From DATEMU01 sp964414585 (GTDB taxonomy: Bacteria > Planctomycetota > Phycisphaerae > UBA1845 > UTPLA1): a DNA stretch of 64,000 nucleotides. Every line of letters starts with the position of its first letter. Positions within the stretch are counted from its first letter, which is position 1. The DNA is taken from contig CAYPXR010000094.1 of the NCBI GenBank assembly GCA_964414585.1, positions 1 to 64,000 on the forward strand. Reading direction: 5' to 3'. A program made the translations under genes and the position numbers. The notes under the pieces were generated by a model. That model was not told the DNA's origin, did no database searches, and saw only the letters and a program-made list of their open reading frames with translations. Of this stretch, positions 53,001-62,600 are shown piece by piece.

Positions 53001-54617
53001 ATGAACGGCGGACAACAGGCGGTCCTCATCATTGCGATCTACCTCACGGCCCTTCTCGCCGTTGGGTTGCTCAGCACGCGCGTCTTTCGCGGTACCTCAT
53101 TGGATTTCTTCGTCGCTTCGCACGCGATCGGGCCGTTTGTTCTGTTGATGTCCGTCTTCGGCGCGACCATGACCTCGTTCGCCATCATCGGCAGCAGCCG
53201 AGAGGCCTTCGTCAGCGGCATCGGCGTGTACGGCCAGATGGTCTCCTGGTCCGGCATCTTCCATTCGATCTGCTTTTTCTTCGTGGCGATCAAGTTGTGG
53301 TCCTTCGGAAAGCGCTACGGCTACGGAACACAGATTCAGTTTTTTCGCGACCGATTTGAATCCGACAAGCTCGGATTGATCCTGTTCCCGGCGCTGGTGG
53401 GACTCTCGGTTCCCTATCTGCTGATGGGCGTGATCGGGGCATCCACCGCCATCGAGAACATCACCGCCGGAGCATTCCCGGTCTTTTTCGCGAGCACGAA
53501 GGGCGGTATTCCATTTTGGTTGGGCGGCATCATCGTTTGTGTCGTCACCCTGACCTACGTCCTGACCGGCGGCGTCCGTGCGGCGGCCTGGGCCAATACC
53601 TTTCAAACGCTGGTCTTCGTCTCGCTGGGCGTCGTGACGTTTTTTGTCGTGGCCCATAAGCTCGGCGGGCCGGTCGCGGCGACCCGGCAAGTCATCGAAT
53701 ACAATCCCGCCCACCTCAAGCTCGACGCCAATGCTGCGGACAAGGCCAACTACGAACAACAACTCGCCGCCTTCAAATCAGGCGAATCCAAGATCAAACC
53801 GCGCGAACCCAAGGCGATTCCGCCGACCATCTTCTTTAACTATCTGCTGATCCCCTTCAGCGTGGCCATGTTCCCGCACTTGTTTCAGCACTGGTTGACC
53901 GCGAAGTCCGCCCGGGCCTTCAAGCTGACGGTCGTCGCGCATCCGATCCTGATGATGTTGACCTGGCTGCCCTGCGTGCTCATCGGGATTTGGGCGACGT
54001 CGGCCGTGATGCCCGATGGCAGCTCCATCATCCCGCCGAATCTGCCCGATGCGAACGCCGTCCTGCCGATCATGGTTCGCAAGCTCGCCCCGCCGCTGGT
54101 GGGCGGGCTGATGGTCGCCGGCGTCCTCGCCGCGATCATGTCCACCCTCGATTCGCAGTTCCTCGTGCTCGGCAGCATCTTCACCAACGACATTGTTCTC
54201 CACTACGGCCGTCGCCACGTGAGTGACAAGACCGTGGTCTTCATGGGCCGGGCCTTCATCATCGGCATCGTCGTGGCCACCTATGCCCTGTCGCTTTACG
54301 CCCGGGGCACGAGTATCTTTCGCCTGGGCATTTGGTGCTTCACGGGCTTCGCGAGCCTGTCGCCGCTCGTCTTCGCCGCGCTCTATTGGAAGCGCGTCAC
54401 CAAGGCGGGGGCCTACGCCTGCATCCTCGCGGCCCTCGGCACCGGTCTGTGGCTCTATTTCAAGTCGCATGCGGTCGGCGAGGATGAACCGACCGTTTTC
54501 GGCGTCATGCCCGTGACGATCAACATGGCGGCGGCGGCGGTGGCGCTGGTCTTGGTCTCGCTCATTACAAGTCCGCCCTCGCCGGCGACGATACAGAAGT
54601 TTCACGGGTCGAAATAG
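53001..54617 (+). CDS. Sodium:solute symporter (SSS) family transporter
   Basis: A 538-residue inner-membrane protein with about 13 helices. It starts QQAVLIIAIYLTALLAVGLLSTRVFRG and has the family landmarks SLDFFVASHAIGPFVLLMSVFGATMTSFAIIG, YVLTGGVRAAAWANTFQTLVF and GLMVAGVLAAIMSTLDSQFLVLGSIFTNDI (the helix-8 sodium region). A charged cytoplasmic loop of about 55 residues (NPAHLKLDANAADKANYEQQL to KPREPKAIPPT) is inserted after the seventh helix. AAAGGA precedes the ATG. The substrate is unknown; pantothenate/proline/urea-type carriers are in the same family. It pairs with DUF3311 upstream. Confidence 0.93.
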   Translation: MNGGQQAVLIIAIYLTALLAVGLLSTRVFRGTSLDFFVASHAIGPFVLLMSVFGATMTSFAIIGSSREAFVSGIGVYGQMVSWSGIFHSICFFFVAIKLWSFGKRYGYGTQIQFFRDRFESDKLGLILFPALVGLSVPYLLMGVIGASTAIENITAGAFPVFFASTKGGIPFWLGGIIVCVVTLTYVLTGGVRAAAWANTFQTLVFVSLGVVTFFVVAHKLGGPVAATRQVIEYNPAHLKLDANAADKANYEQQLAAFKSGESKIKPREPKAIPPTIFFNYLLIPFSVAMFPHLFQHWLTAKSARAFKLTVVAHPILMMLTWLPCVLIGIWATSAVMPDGSSIIPPNLPDANAVLPIMVRKLAPPLVGGLMVAGVLAAIMSTLDSQFLVLGSIFTNDIVLHYGRRHVSDKTVVFMGRAFIIGIVVATYALSLYARGTSIFRLGIWCFTGFASLSPLVFAALYWKRVTKAGAYACILAALGTGLWLYFKSHAVGEDEPTVFGVMPVTINMAAAAVALVLVSLITSPPSPATIQKFHGSK

Positions 54618-54618
54618 T

Positions 54619-55035
54619 ATGCCCGTCGAATTCAAGATGACCCGCCGCGTGACGTTCGCCGAGACCGACCTCGCCGGCGTCATGCACTTCTCCAACTACT
54701 TCCGCTGGATGGAGGAGATCGAGCACGGCTTCTTCCGCTCGGTGGACATGTCCGTCGTCCAGGGGCACGGCGGCGACACGATCAGTTGGCCGCGCGTCCA
54801 CGTCTCTTGCGAGTACTTCGCCCCGGCCCGCTTCGAGGATCAAATCGAAATGCGCCTGGAGATCGTGAGCCTGAGCGACAAATCCCTGACCTACGAAGTG
54901 ATCTTCTCGAAGGGCGAACAACGGCTCGCCCGCGGGCGCACCAAGGCCGTGTGTTGCAAGATGAGCAAAGGCGGCGTTTTTGAATCGACAATGATCCCGC
55001 CGGAAATCCGCTCGAAAATAGAAAATGGAAAATGA
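54619..55035 (+). CDS. Acyl-CoA thioesterase of the 4HBT (YbgC-like) family
   Basis: A 138-residue hotdog-fold enzyme: RRVTFAETDLAGVMHFSNYFRWMEEIEHGFFRSV holds the 4HBT D-x-x-G-x-x-(H/N) active-site region (here DLAGVMHFSNY), followed by VSCEYFAPARFEDQIEMRLEIVSLSDKSLTYEVIF. It starts two bases after the symporter stop. The last six codons come from the AATGGAAAATGACGAATGA repeat that continues past the stop. It probably hydrolyses an acyl-CoA or similar thioester. Confidence 0.87.
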   Translation: MPVEFKMTRRVTFAETDLAGVMHFSNYFRWMEEIEHGFFRSVDMSVVQGHGGDTISWPRVHVSCEYFAPARFEDQIEMRLEIVSLSDKSLTYEVIFSKGEQRLARGRTKAVCCKMSKGGVFESTMIPPEIRSKIENGK

Positions 55036-55104
55036 CGAATGACGAATGAGGAAAGCGCAGAACGCCGCACGGTGTCTCTATTCGTAATTCGTCATTCGTA
55101 ATTC
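55028..55104. repeat. Iterated ATTCGTCATTCGT inverted repeat
   Basis: The left arm is AATGACGAATGACGAATGAG (55031-55050). The right arm is ATTCGTAATTCGTCATTCG (55080-55098) and can pair with it around a 30-base loop. The unit, CGAATGA, is itself tandemly repeated. It may act as a terminator or be a small interspersed repeat. It supplies the final codons of the thioesterase. Confidence 0.6.
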
Positions 55105-55116
55105 CTGGAGACCACC

Positions 55117-55575
55117 ATGAAACAATTTCTGCCGTACCTCTTCGTTATTCTGGCCTTCCTCTCCTGGGGCGCCTATGTCCCAACCATCCACCACGGTCAG
55201 CTCGGCTTTGAAAAGGGACCGCTTCGCGCGTTTCTCTTTGTCGGGCTCGCGTACTTCCTCGTCGCCGTGCTGGTGCCGTTGGTATTGATCTACACCGGTC
55301 AGGAGCCGGCGAAATTCCCGGTCAAGGGAATGTCGATGTCCACGCTGGCCGGCGTCTTTGGCGCGCTGGGCGCGCTGGGTGTGATCTTCGCCCTCAAGAC
55401 CGGCGGCAAGCCGATCTACGTCGCCCCGCTGGTGTTCGCCGGCGCGCCGATCGTCAACGTGATCATCACCATGATCTGGGACAAGCCCAAAAGCCCGCCG
55501 TCCGCCATGTTTTATCTCGGCATCGGCCTGGCCGCCGCCGGCGCGGCGATGGTGCTCCGTTTCAAACCGGCGTGA
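55117..55575 (+). CDS. Small DMT/EamA-like membrane protein
   Basis: A 152-residue protein with five hydrophobic helices (FLPYLFVILAFLSWGAYVP, LRAFLFVGLAYFLVAVLVPLVLIY, MSTLAGVFGALGALGVIFALK, YVAPLVFAGAPIVNVIITMIW, AMFYLGIGLAAAGAAMVLRF). The second half resembles the last part of an EamA/RhaT-type metabolite transporter, but the gene is only half the usual length. It may work as a dimer. GGAG precedes the ATG. It lies three bases before the beta-propeller gene. No substrate can be given. Confidence 0.65.
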   Translation: MKQFLPYLFVILAFLSWGAYVPTIHHGQLGFEKGPLRAFLFVGLAYFLVAVLVPLVLIYTGQEPAKFPVKGMSMSTLAGVFGALGALGVIFALKTGGKPIYVAPLVFAGAPIVNVIITMIWDKPKSPPSAMFYLGIGLAAAGAAMVLRFKPA

Positions 55576-55578
55576 GAT

Positions 55579-56697
55579 ATGATCCATTCGCTTCTCGGCG
55601 TTATTCTCTCCATCCTGTCGGCCGATCCGACGTCGCAGCACGCCGGAGCCGATTGGCCGATCTTTCGCGGCAATCCGCAACTGACCGGCGTAGCGACCTG
55701 CGAGCTTCCCGCGAAACCGGTCGTGCGGTGGCGCTTCGAAACCGGCGACCTCATCGAATCCGCCGCGACCATCGCCGACGGCAGGGCCTACGTCGGCTGC
55801 GACAACGGCATTCTGTTCGCCATCGACCTCGCCACCGGCAAACTTCGCTGGAAACACGAATCCAAAAGCGCCATCAAGTCATCACCGACGGTGCATCAGG
55901 ACTGGGTTTTCTACGGCGATGAAGAAGGCGACTTCCACGCCCTGGATCGCTCGTCCGGCCGGGAGAAATGGCACTTCAAGACCGGCGGGGAGATCGTGTC
56001 CTCGGCCAACTGCGCCGGCGACCATCTGGTCTTCGGTTCCTACGACGGATCGCTCTACTGCCTCTCCGCGAAGGACGGCCGGCTGATTTGGAAATCGCAA
56101 ACCGAAGACAAACTCCATGGCACACCGGCGCTGACGAAGGACGTTGCCATGATCTCCGGGTGCGACGGAAGTCTGCACGTCATTCGCCTCTCCGACGGCA
56201 CGACCGTCCGCTCGATCCCCCTCTCCTCCCCGTCCGGCGCGTCGGCCGCGACGTTGGGCGATCGCGTCTTCGTCGGCACGATGGGCAATCAGGTCCTGGG
56301 AATTAACTGGTCGGCGGGAAAGCGCCTCTGGAAGTACGAGAACCCGGACAAGGAATTCCCATTTCTATCTTCCGCCGCCGTGACGGAAAAAATCATCGTC
56401 ATCGGCGGGCGCGACAAGATCGTCCACGCGTTGGACCCCGACACCGGCCAATCGCTCTGGGCCTTTCCCACCCAGGGCAAGATTGACGCCTCGCCGGTCA
56501 TCGTCGGCGATCGCGTTTTCGTCGCCTCCACCGACGGACGCCTTTACAGCCTGACGCTACGGACGGGCAAGGAGACCTGGCGATTTGAAGCCGGCTCGGG
56601 CATCTACGCCTCGCCGGCCGTGGGTGAGGGCTGTATCGTCATCGGGACGGAGGACGGCATTTTGTATTGCCTGGCTGCCGCGGCCACCGCAAAATGA
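55579..56697 (+). CDS. PQQ-binding-like beta-propeller protein (BamB-like)
   Basis: A 372-residue exported protein. Short signal sequence (SLLGVILSILSA) and then WPIFRGNPQLTGVA, the standard planctomycete lead-in. The rest is a seven- or eight-bladed propeller with blade ends such as LFAIDLATGKLRWKH, FHALDRSSGREKWHF, LYCLSAKDGRLIWKS, VHALDPDTGQSLWAF and LYSLTLRTGKETWRF. No catalytic residues are seen, so a scaffold or binding role is likely. A related protein is cut by the right edge of the window (63167). Confidence 0.85.
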   Translation: MIHSLLGVILSILSADPTSQHAGADWPIFRGNPQLTGVATCELPAKPVVRWRFETGDLIESAATIADGRAYVGCDNGILFAIDLATGKLRWKHESKSAIKSSPTVHQDWVFYGDEEGDFHALDRSSGREKWHFKTGGEIVSSANCAGDHLVFGSYDGSLYCLSAKDGRLIWKSQTEDKLHGTPALTKDVAMISGCDGSLHVIRLSDGTTVRSIPLSSPSGASAATLGDRVFVGTMGNQVLGINWSAGKRLWKYENPDKEFPFLSSAAVTEKIIVIGGRDKIVHALDPDTGQSLWAFPTQGKIDASPVIVGDRVFVASTDGRLYSLTLRTGKETWRFEAGSGIYASPAVGEGCIVIGTEDGILYCLAAAATAK

Positions 56698-56889
56698 CGG
56701 CACCAGGCGTGAACCTGTCCGAAGCGTCACGTTTGGCCGGTAGGAAGCTCCCTGTTCGGAGAATGCCGGTCCTTCATCTGGTCGGATTTGAGAAGCGCCC
56801 TCTGGCACATACGCCGGGATCGCTTTATCCTTCTGCCCTGTGGAGGGCGAAAGATGCGAGCCCTGGCTTTAAGAGAGGAGATCATCGAT

Positions 56890-57630
56890 ATGACCCTGGC
56901 ACGGCGATGGATAATGTTGAGCGCGGCAATGGTATGCGGGATTCTCGGAACGTCGTCCCGGGGACTCGCCGCCACGACGTCGGTTCACGGTTACGAGGAT
57001 GTCGAAGCTGAGAACCATTTCACTCTTCGGTTCTTCGGCGACACACCGGATCAGGACCTCATCACCACGTCCAAGATCGTGGCGACTCGATTGAGCCTCG
57101 ACGTCGACGAAGACGCCGGCACGGCGCGATTTTCCCAGTACTATCAGATTGTCGAGCCGCTCACGCTCCCCCTGGGGATCAACACCGGCAACATCATCGT
57201 CCAGATCAAGACCTCGTCCGGCGCCTACGACAAGAACACCGGCAACTTCGTGACCCACGACGAATACGAAATCAGCTTCACCAATGACCTGAGCTTCTTC
57301 GGCTTCACCTCGCCGGTCGTCATCCAGAGCGAGTCGAGCGGCAACCTGAACGGCGGAGTGGTCAACGCCCGCACCATCGGCATGACCTGGGTCGGCAACG
57401 GCGAACTGGCCAACACCCAGGAACCGTCAAAACCTTTCAAGTACACCTACGTCTGCACGTCGACGACGAAGATTGCCGATCCGTCCACGTTCCCGCCGTT
57501 GCCGGCCCTGGGCAACGCGGCCTGCGGCGCGGGCGTCTGCGGCGTCACCGGTTTCGCCCCGATGCTGGCCTTTGCGATCGGACTGGCCCTGATGAAAGTC
57601 AACGTCACCCGGCGTCGCAATCGTCGCTAG
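56890..57630 (+). CDS. Secreted protein with possible CGxGxCG-type C-terminal sorting signal
   Basis: A 246-residue protein. ATG at 56890, nine bases after GAGAGGAG. Signal peptide (WIMLSAAMVCGILGTSSRGLAA). The body is beta-rich (ENHFTLRFFGDTPDQDLITTSKIVATRLSLDVDEDAGTARF, EISFTNDLSFFGFTSPVVI) and matches no family I know. The C-terminus is NAACGAGVCGVTG, a hydrophobic helix (FAPMLAFAIGLALMKV) and a basic tail NVTRRRNRR. This order (Cys/Gly motif, helix, Arg cluster) is that of a rhombosortase/MYXO-CTERM-like or other C-terminal sorting signal, without the PEP motif. Confidence 0.65.
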   Translation: MTLARRWIMLSAAMVCGILGTSSRGLAATTSVHGYEDVEAENHFTLRFFGDTPDQDLITTSKIVATRLSLDVDEDAGTARFSQYYQIVEPLTLPLGINTGNIIVQIKTSSGAYDKNTGNFVTHDEYEISFTNDLSFFGFTSPVVIQSESSGNLNGGVVNARTIGMTWVGNGELANTQEPSKPFKYTYVCTSTTKIADPSTFPPLPALGNAACGAGVCGVTGFAPMLAFAIGLALMKVNVTRRRNRR

Positions 57631-57646
57631 TCGCCTATAACCCCCT

Positions 57647-58939
57647 ATGAAAATCGCGTACCTCACCGCTGGTGCGGGTGGGATGTACTGCGGCAGTTGC
57701 ATGCGCGATAACGCGCTCGCCTCCGCCCTGATCCGGCAGGGCCGCGACGTCGTGCTGATCCCTGTCTTTACGCCGATCCGCACGGACGAGACCGACGTGA
57801 GCGCGCCGGACGTCTTCTACGGCGGGATCAACGTCTATTTGCAGCAAAAGTCCGGCTTCTTTCGTCACGCCCACCGCCTCCTCGACAAAATCCTCGATTC
57901 GCGGTCGCTGTTGAAGCTGGCGATGCGCGGCGCCGGTTCAAGCAAGCCCGAGGAATTGGGCGAGATGACCGCCTCCATCCTGCGCGGTCCCAACGGCGCA
58001 CAGCGCCGCGAACTGGAAAAGCTCATCGACGGCCTGATGGGATTTCGCCCCGACGTGGTCCACCTTCCCGACGCCTTCTTCGTCGGCGCGGCCAAGTCGA
58101 TCAAGGACGCCCTCGGCGCGACCGTCGTCTGCACGCTGACCGGCGAGGACATCTTCATCGACAAACTCAACGCCCCGCATCGCGCGGAGGTCCTCCGGCT
58201 GATCCGCGAAGCAGGCCGCGACGTGGACGGCTTTCTGCTCGTCAGTAAGTATTATGCCGACTACGCGGCGGAACACTTCGGCGTGCCGCACGATCGCATG
58301 CGCCACGTCCCGCTCGGCATCCATCTCGACGGGGCGGATTCCGGCGATCATTCCCCGGTGTCTTCCGACGGCGAATTCACCATCGGCTATCTCGCCCGAG
58401 TTTGCCACGACAAGGGGCTGCACCTGCTCTGCGACGCCCTGGCGATCCTGCGCGAGCAGGGCCGCGCTTGCCGGGTCGTGGCCGCCGGTTATCTCGGCGC
58501 TTCGGACCGGCCGTATTTTGAAGCGCTTGAGCGCGAAATCGCCCGGCGGGGCCTGCGGGATCATTTCCAGTATCTCGGCGAAGTGGATCGCGACGCCAAA
58601 TTCGCGTTTCTTCGGTCGCTCCACCTCTTCTCCGTGCCGAGTGTTTATCGTGAAGCCAAGGGGCTTTATCTCCTGGAGGCCCTTTCGCAAGGCGTCCCCG
58701 CCGTCCAGCCGCGCCACGGTTCATTCCCCGAGATCATCGAAGCGACCGGCGGAGGCCTGTTGTATGAGCCCGGCGACGTGAAATCCCTCGCCGCCGGAAT
58801 AGCGAAATTGATGGACGATTCGGCGCTTCGCACCAGGCTGGGCGATGACGGCCGACGCCGCTTTCGCGAGCTGTACACCGCCGAAATCATGGCCGAATCG
58901 GCGTGGAACGCGATCACCCGCTTTGCGGGGCGTGCCTGA
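57647..58939 (+). CDS. Glycosyltransferase family 4 protein
   Basis: A 430-residue GT-B enzyme. The N-terminus is KIAYLTAGAGGMYCGSCMRDNALASAL, a start seen in planctomycete GT4 proteins. The C-terminal donor domain has FTIGYLARVCHDKGLHLLCDALAIL, FQYLGEVDRDAKFAFLRSLHLFSVPSVYREAKGLYLLEALSQGVPAVQP, i.e. the E-x7-E motif (REAKGLYLLEAL) that binds the nucleotide sugar. It probably transfers a sugar to a surface glycan or lipid. It starts 17 bases after the preceding gene, and the ABC genes follow 26 bases later. Confidence 0.88.
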   Translation: MKIAYLTAGAGGMYCGSCMRDNALASALIRQGRDVVLIPVFTPIRTDETDVSAPDVFYGGINVYLQQKSGFFRHAHRLLDKILDSRSLLKLAMRGAGSSKPEELGEMTASILRGPNGAQRRELEKLIDGLMGFRPDVVHLPDAFFVGAAKSIKDALGATVVCTLTGEDIFIDKLNAPHRAEVLRLIREAGRDVDGFLLVSKYYADYAAEHFGVPHDRMRHVPLGIHLDGADSGDHSPVSSDGEFTIGYLARVCHDKGLHLLCDALAILREQGRACRVVAAGYLGASDRPYFEALEREIARRGLRDHFQYLGEVDRDAKFAFLRSLHLFSVPSVYREAKGLYLLEALSQGVPAVQPRHGSFPEIIEATGGGLLYEPGDVKSLAAGIAKLMDDSALRTRLGDDGRRRFRELYTAEIMAESAWNAITRFAGRA

Positions 58940-58965
58940 TCGCTCTGTTGTATGATGGATCAGCC

Positions 58966-59643
58966 ATGCCGGACGGACTCGTCGTTGAAAACGTCACCAA
59001 GGATTACCCCACTCGAAGCGGCTCGCTTCACGTTCTGGATGGCGTCTCGCTTCAATTGGCGTCGGGCGAGGCGGCGGCGATCGTCGGCCCCTCCGGTTGC
59101 GGCAAGAGCACGCTGCTGAACATACTCGGTACGCTCGAAACACCCAGCGGGGGAAAGGCTTCGCTCGACGGCGTCGATCCCTTCAAACTTTCGGAGCCGG
59201 AGTTGGCGGCCTTTCGAAATCGTCGCATCGGCTTTGTCTTCCAGGATCACCACCTGCTGCCGCACTGCTCGGTGTTGGAAAACGTGCTGGTCCCTACGCT
59301 GGTCGCGGAATCCGCCGGTGGGACCGTCGGGCGCGCGAGAGAATTTCTCAATCGCGTCGGCCTGTCGGGTCGCCTCGACCATCGACCTGCCGAACTCTCC
59401 GGCGGTGAGCGCCAGCGCGTCGCGGTCGCCCGGGCGTTGATCAACCAGCCGCTATTGCTGCTCGCCGACGAACCGACCGGCAATCTGGATCGCCATTCCG
59501 CCGAAACCGTCGCCGACCTGCTAATGGAGCTGCACCGCGATTCAAAGACGATATTGATCGTCGTGACGCACAGTCAGGCCTTGGCGGAGCGCCTGCCGAA
59601 ACGATTTGAGTTGACGGATGGACACCTGACATCGAAGACATAG
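58966..59643 (+). CDS. ABC transporter ATP-binding protein (LolD/MacB-like)
   Basis: A 225-residue ATPase. Walker A VGPSGCGKSTLLN, Q-loop VFQDHHLLPHCSVLENV, signature LSGGERQRVAVARAL, Walker B LLLLADEPTGNLD, and H-loop VVTHSQ. The spacing fits the LolD/MacB/FtsE group, which power FtsX-type permeases working as mechanotransmitters rather than as channels. The start at MPDGLVV (58966) avoids a doubtful upstream extension. The partner permease follows 40 bases later. Confidence 0.95.
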   Translation: MPDGLVVENVTKDYPTRSGSLHVLDGVSLQLASGEAAAIVGPSGCGKSTLLNILGTLETPSGGKASLDGVDPFKLSEPELAAFRNRRIGFVFQDHHLLPHCSVLENVLVPTLVAESAGGTVGRAREFLNRVGLSGRLDHRPAELSGGERQRVAVARALINQPLLLLADEPTGNLDRHSAETVADLLMELHRDSKTILIVVTHSQALAERLPKRFELTDGHLTSKT

Positions 59644-59683
59644 ACTCCTTTTCTGCGTTCTCCGCGCCTCTGTGTGAGCCCTC

Positions 59684-62600
59684 ATGACGACCTGGACGCT
59701 GCAACTTCGGGGCCTGCTCTTTCACCGGCGAATGCACCTCGCCACGCTCGCCGGCGTCATCGCGGGCTCCGCGGCGCTGGCCGGCGCGCTCATCGTCGGC
59801 GACTCCATGCGCGGAAGCCTGCAAGATCAAGCATTGTCCCGCCTCGGCCCGGTCGACTTCGCCCTCGTGGGCCCCCGATTAGTTGAAGAATCCCTTGCCG
59901 CGCGCTTGGCGAAGAAGGAACCGCGTTTTGAAGTCTGCCCCATCCTGCAAATGCAGGCATCGATCACCCATGCCGATACGCAGTCGCGGGCCCATCGAAT
60001 CAACCTGGTGGGCGCGGACGATCGTTTCTGGCGATGGGATTCGGCAACGAGCCGACCAGCGGTCAATAGCGAATCTCCATCGATCATCCTCAATTCGACG
60101 CTGGCGACTGAGATTGGCGCGAAGGCGGGCAATGATGTGATCGTGCGCCTGGAATCGCGCGGAAGCGTCCCCACCGAAACACTTCTCGGCCGCCGCGATG
60201 AAACGGCTGTTTCCATGCGTCTGACCGTTGCAAGGGTCATTCCTGACGAGGGCCTTGGCGGCTACTCGTTGGAAATGAGCCAGCGCAAGCCGCGCGATGC
60301 CTTCATGCCGTTGGTGACGCTTCAACGCGCGATGAAACAGCCCGATCGAATCAACACCCTTTTGTTCGCCGCCAACCCTGACGCGGCCGGCCGCGATCCG
60401 ACGGACGCTCTTGCAAAATGCGTCGGTCTCCCCGATTACGAACTTGCCCTGCGAACCAGTAATCTGGGCTACGTCTCTCTCGAATCGCGCAAGCTCCTTC
60501 TCGAACCGCCCGTGGAAGAGGCGGCCCTGGCGGCGGCCCGCCAGATCGGCGCGACGCCGTCGCGAATCCTCACCTACCTGGCGAATGAGATTGCCGACGA
60601 GTCGGGCAGCAGGACGATTCCCTACTCCGTCGTCTCGGCGATAGAGTCCGAACTACCGCTCGCAACTGGTTCGCCCAAAGGTCAACTCGGCCCGCGTGAT
60701 ATTCTCCTCAACGAATGGTCCGCCGACGATCTCGGCGCGAAGGTCGGCGACAAGATTCGCCTGAAATATTTCGTTTCTCGACCGATGGGCCGGCTCGAAA
60801 CCGCCGAGACGACCTTTACGCTCCGCGGCATCGTGAAGATGACCGGCCTCGGCGCGGATCGCGGGTTTGCCCCCACATACGAGGGCATCACCAACGCCAG
60901 TCGTCTCTCCGATTGGAAGCCGCCCTTCCCCTTCGACCTCAAAAAAATCCGCCCGAAGGATGAGAAATACTGGGACCAGCACCAGGCGACGCCAAAGGCC
61001 TTCGTCTCGCTGGCGGCCGGACTTGAACTTTGGGCTGAGTCCGGCGGGCGTTTCGGTCGACTCACCTCGATCCAGGTCACACCGGCAAATGGAAAATCTC
61101 CCTTGCAGACCGCCGACGAATGGTCAACGAGCATACTCAAAAAATTGAGACCGGATCAGATGGGCCTGGCGATTCGCGATGTCCGCCGTGAAGCGCTCGA
61201 AGCCGGTCAGGGCAGCACCGATTTCGGAATGCTCTTCATCAGCTTCAGCTTTTTCCTCATCGTCGCCGCCGCCATGCTGGTGGCCCTGATGTTCCGCCTC
61301 GGCGTCGAACGCCGCGCCGGCGAAGTGGGCATCCTTCTGGCGACGGGCTTCCGCGTTCGCAAGGTCTCCCGACTGCTGCTCGGCGAAGGAGCTCTGCTGG
61401 CCGCCGTCGGCGTGGCCGTCGGTCTCGCCGCATCGATCGGCTATGCCTGGCTGATGCTCGCGGGCCTGCGTTCCTGGTGGGCCTCGGCGGTCAACGCACC
61501 ATTCCTCCGGCTTTATGCCTCACCGACGTCGCTCGCCGTCGGCTTCGCGTCGAGTTTCATCGTCTGCCTCGTCGCCATCGCCTGGGCCGTGCGCGGCATG
61601 TCCAAAAAATCTCCGCGCTCGCTATTGGCCGGAGCGCTGGAATCGGGCCGTTCACCAACCAGCCCGCGTCGCCGCCAAATCGTTCGTCGGCTGACGCTCG
61701 TTTGCGTCTTCGCGGCGATCGTCCTCGTCGTACTTCCGAAGCTCACCCCATCGATGTCGCTCGTCGGCGCATTTTTCGGCGGCGGATCGTCGCTGCTCAT
61801 GGCCTTCCTCATGGCCCTCTGGCTCTGGCTGACGCGCGAGCCGACGTCACGCGACGATGGCACCGGATTCACGAAACTCGCCCTCGCCGCGCGCAGCGCA
61901 GGCCGCCGACCCAGCCGCAGCCTGCTCGCCGCTGGTCTCGTCGCCTCCGCTTCTTTCGTGATCGTCGCCGTCGGCGCGAGCCGTCGCGCCCCCGATGAGT
62001 CAGAATCGACGAAAAAGGGCGGCACCGGCGGTTTCAGCCTCATTGCCGAGTCCGTTGTCCCGCTGCCGTACAATCTGGGCCGCCCCGATGGTCGATCCTC
62101 CCTCGGCCTGACCGATGCAACCAATCGAGAATTGTCGAATTCAACCGTCGTCGCCTTTCGTGCCGCCTCCGGCGATGACACGAGCTGCCTCAATCTCTAC
62201 AAGGCCCGACAGCCGCGCATCCTCGGCGCGACCCCGACGATGATCGAGCGCGGCGGCTTTGCCTTCTCCTCGACGCTCGCCGAATCGCCGGAGGAAAAAT
62301 CCAACCCCTGGCAATTGCTTGATCGGACCTTTAAGGACGGCGCGATCCCCGCCATCGGCGATGAAAACGCCGTGCGCTGGCTCCTGCACGTCGACCTGGG
62401 CGGCGATCTCGTCGTGCAGGACGAGCGCGGTCAGGACGTCCATCTGCGGATCGTCGGAATGCTCGCCGGCAGCATCCTGCAAGGCGAACTCGTCGTCGCC
62501 GAGACCGGCTTCCTGAACATGTTCCCGTCCGCCACGGGATACCCGTTCCTGCTGATTGAAACTCCGAAGGGCACCGCCGATTCGCTCGCCAAATCATTGG

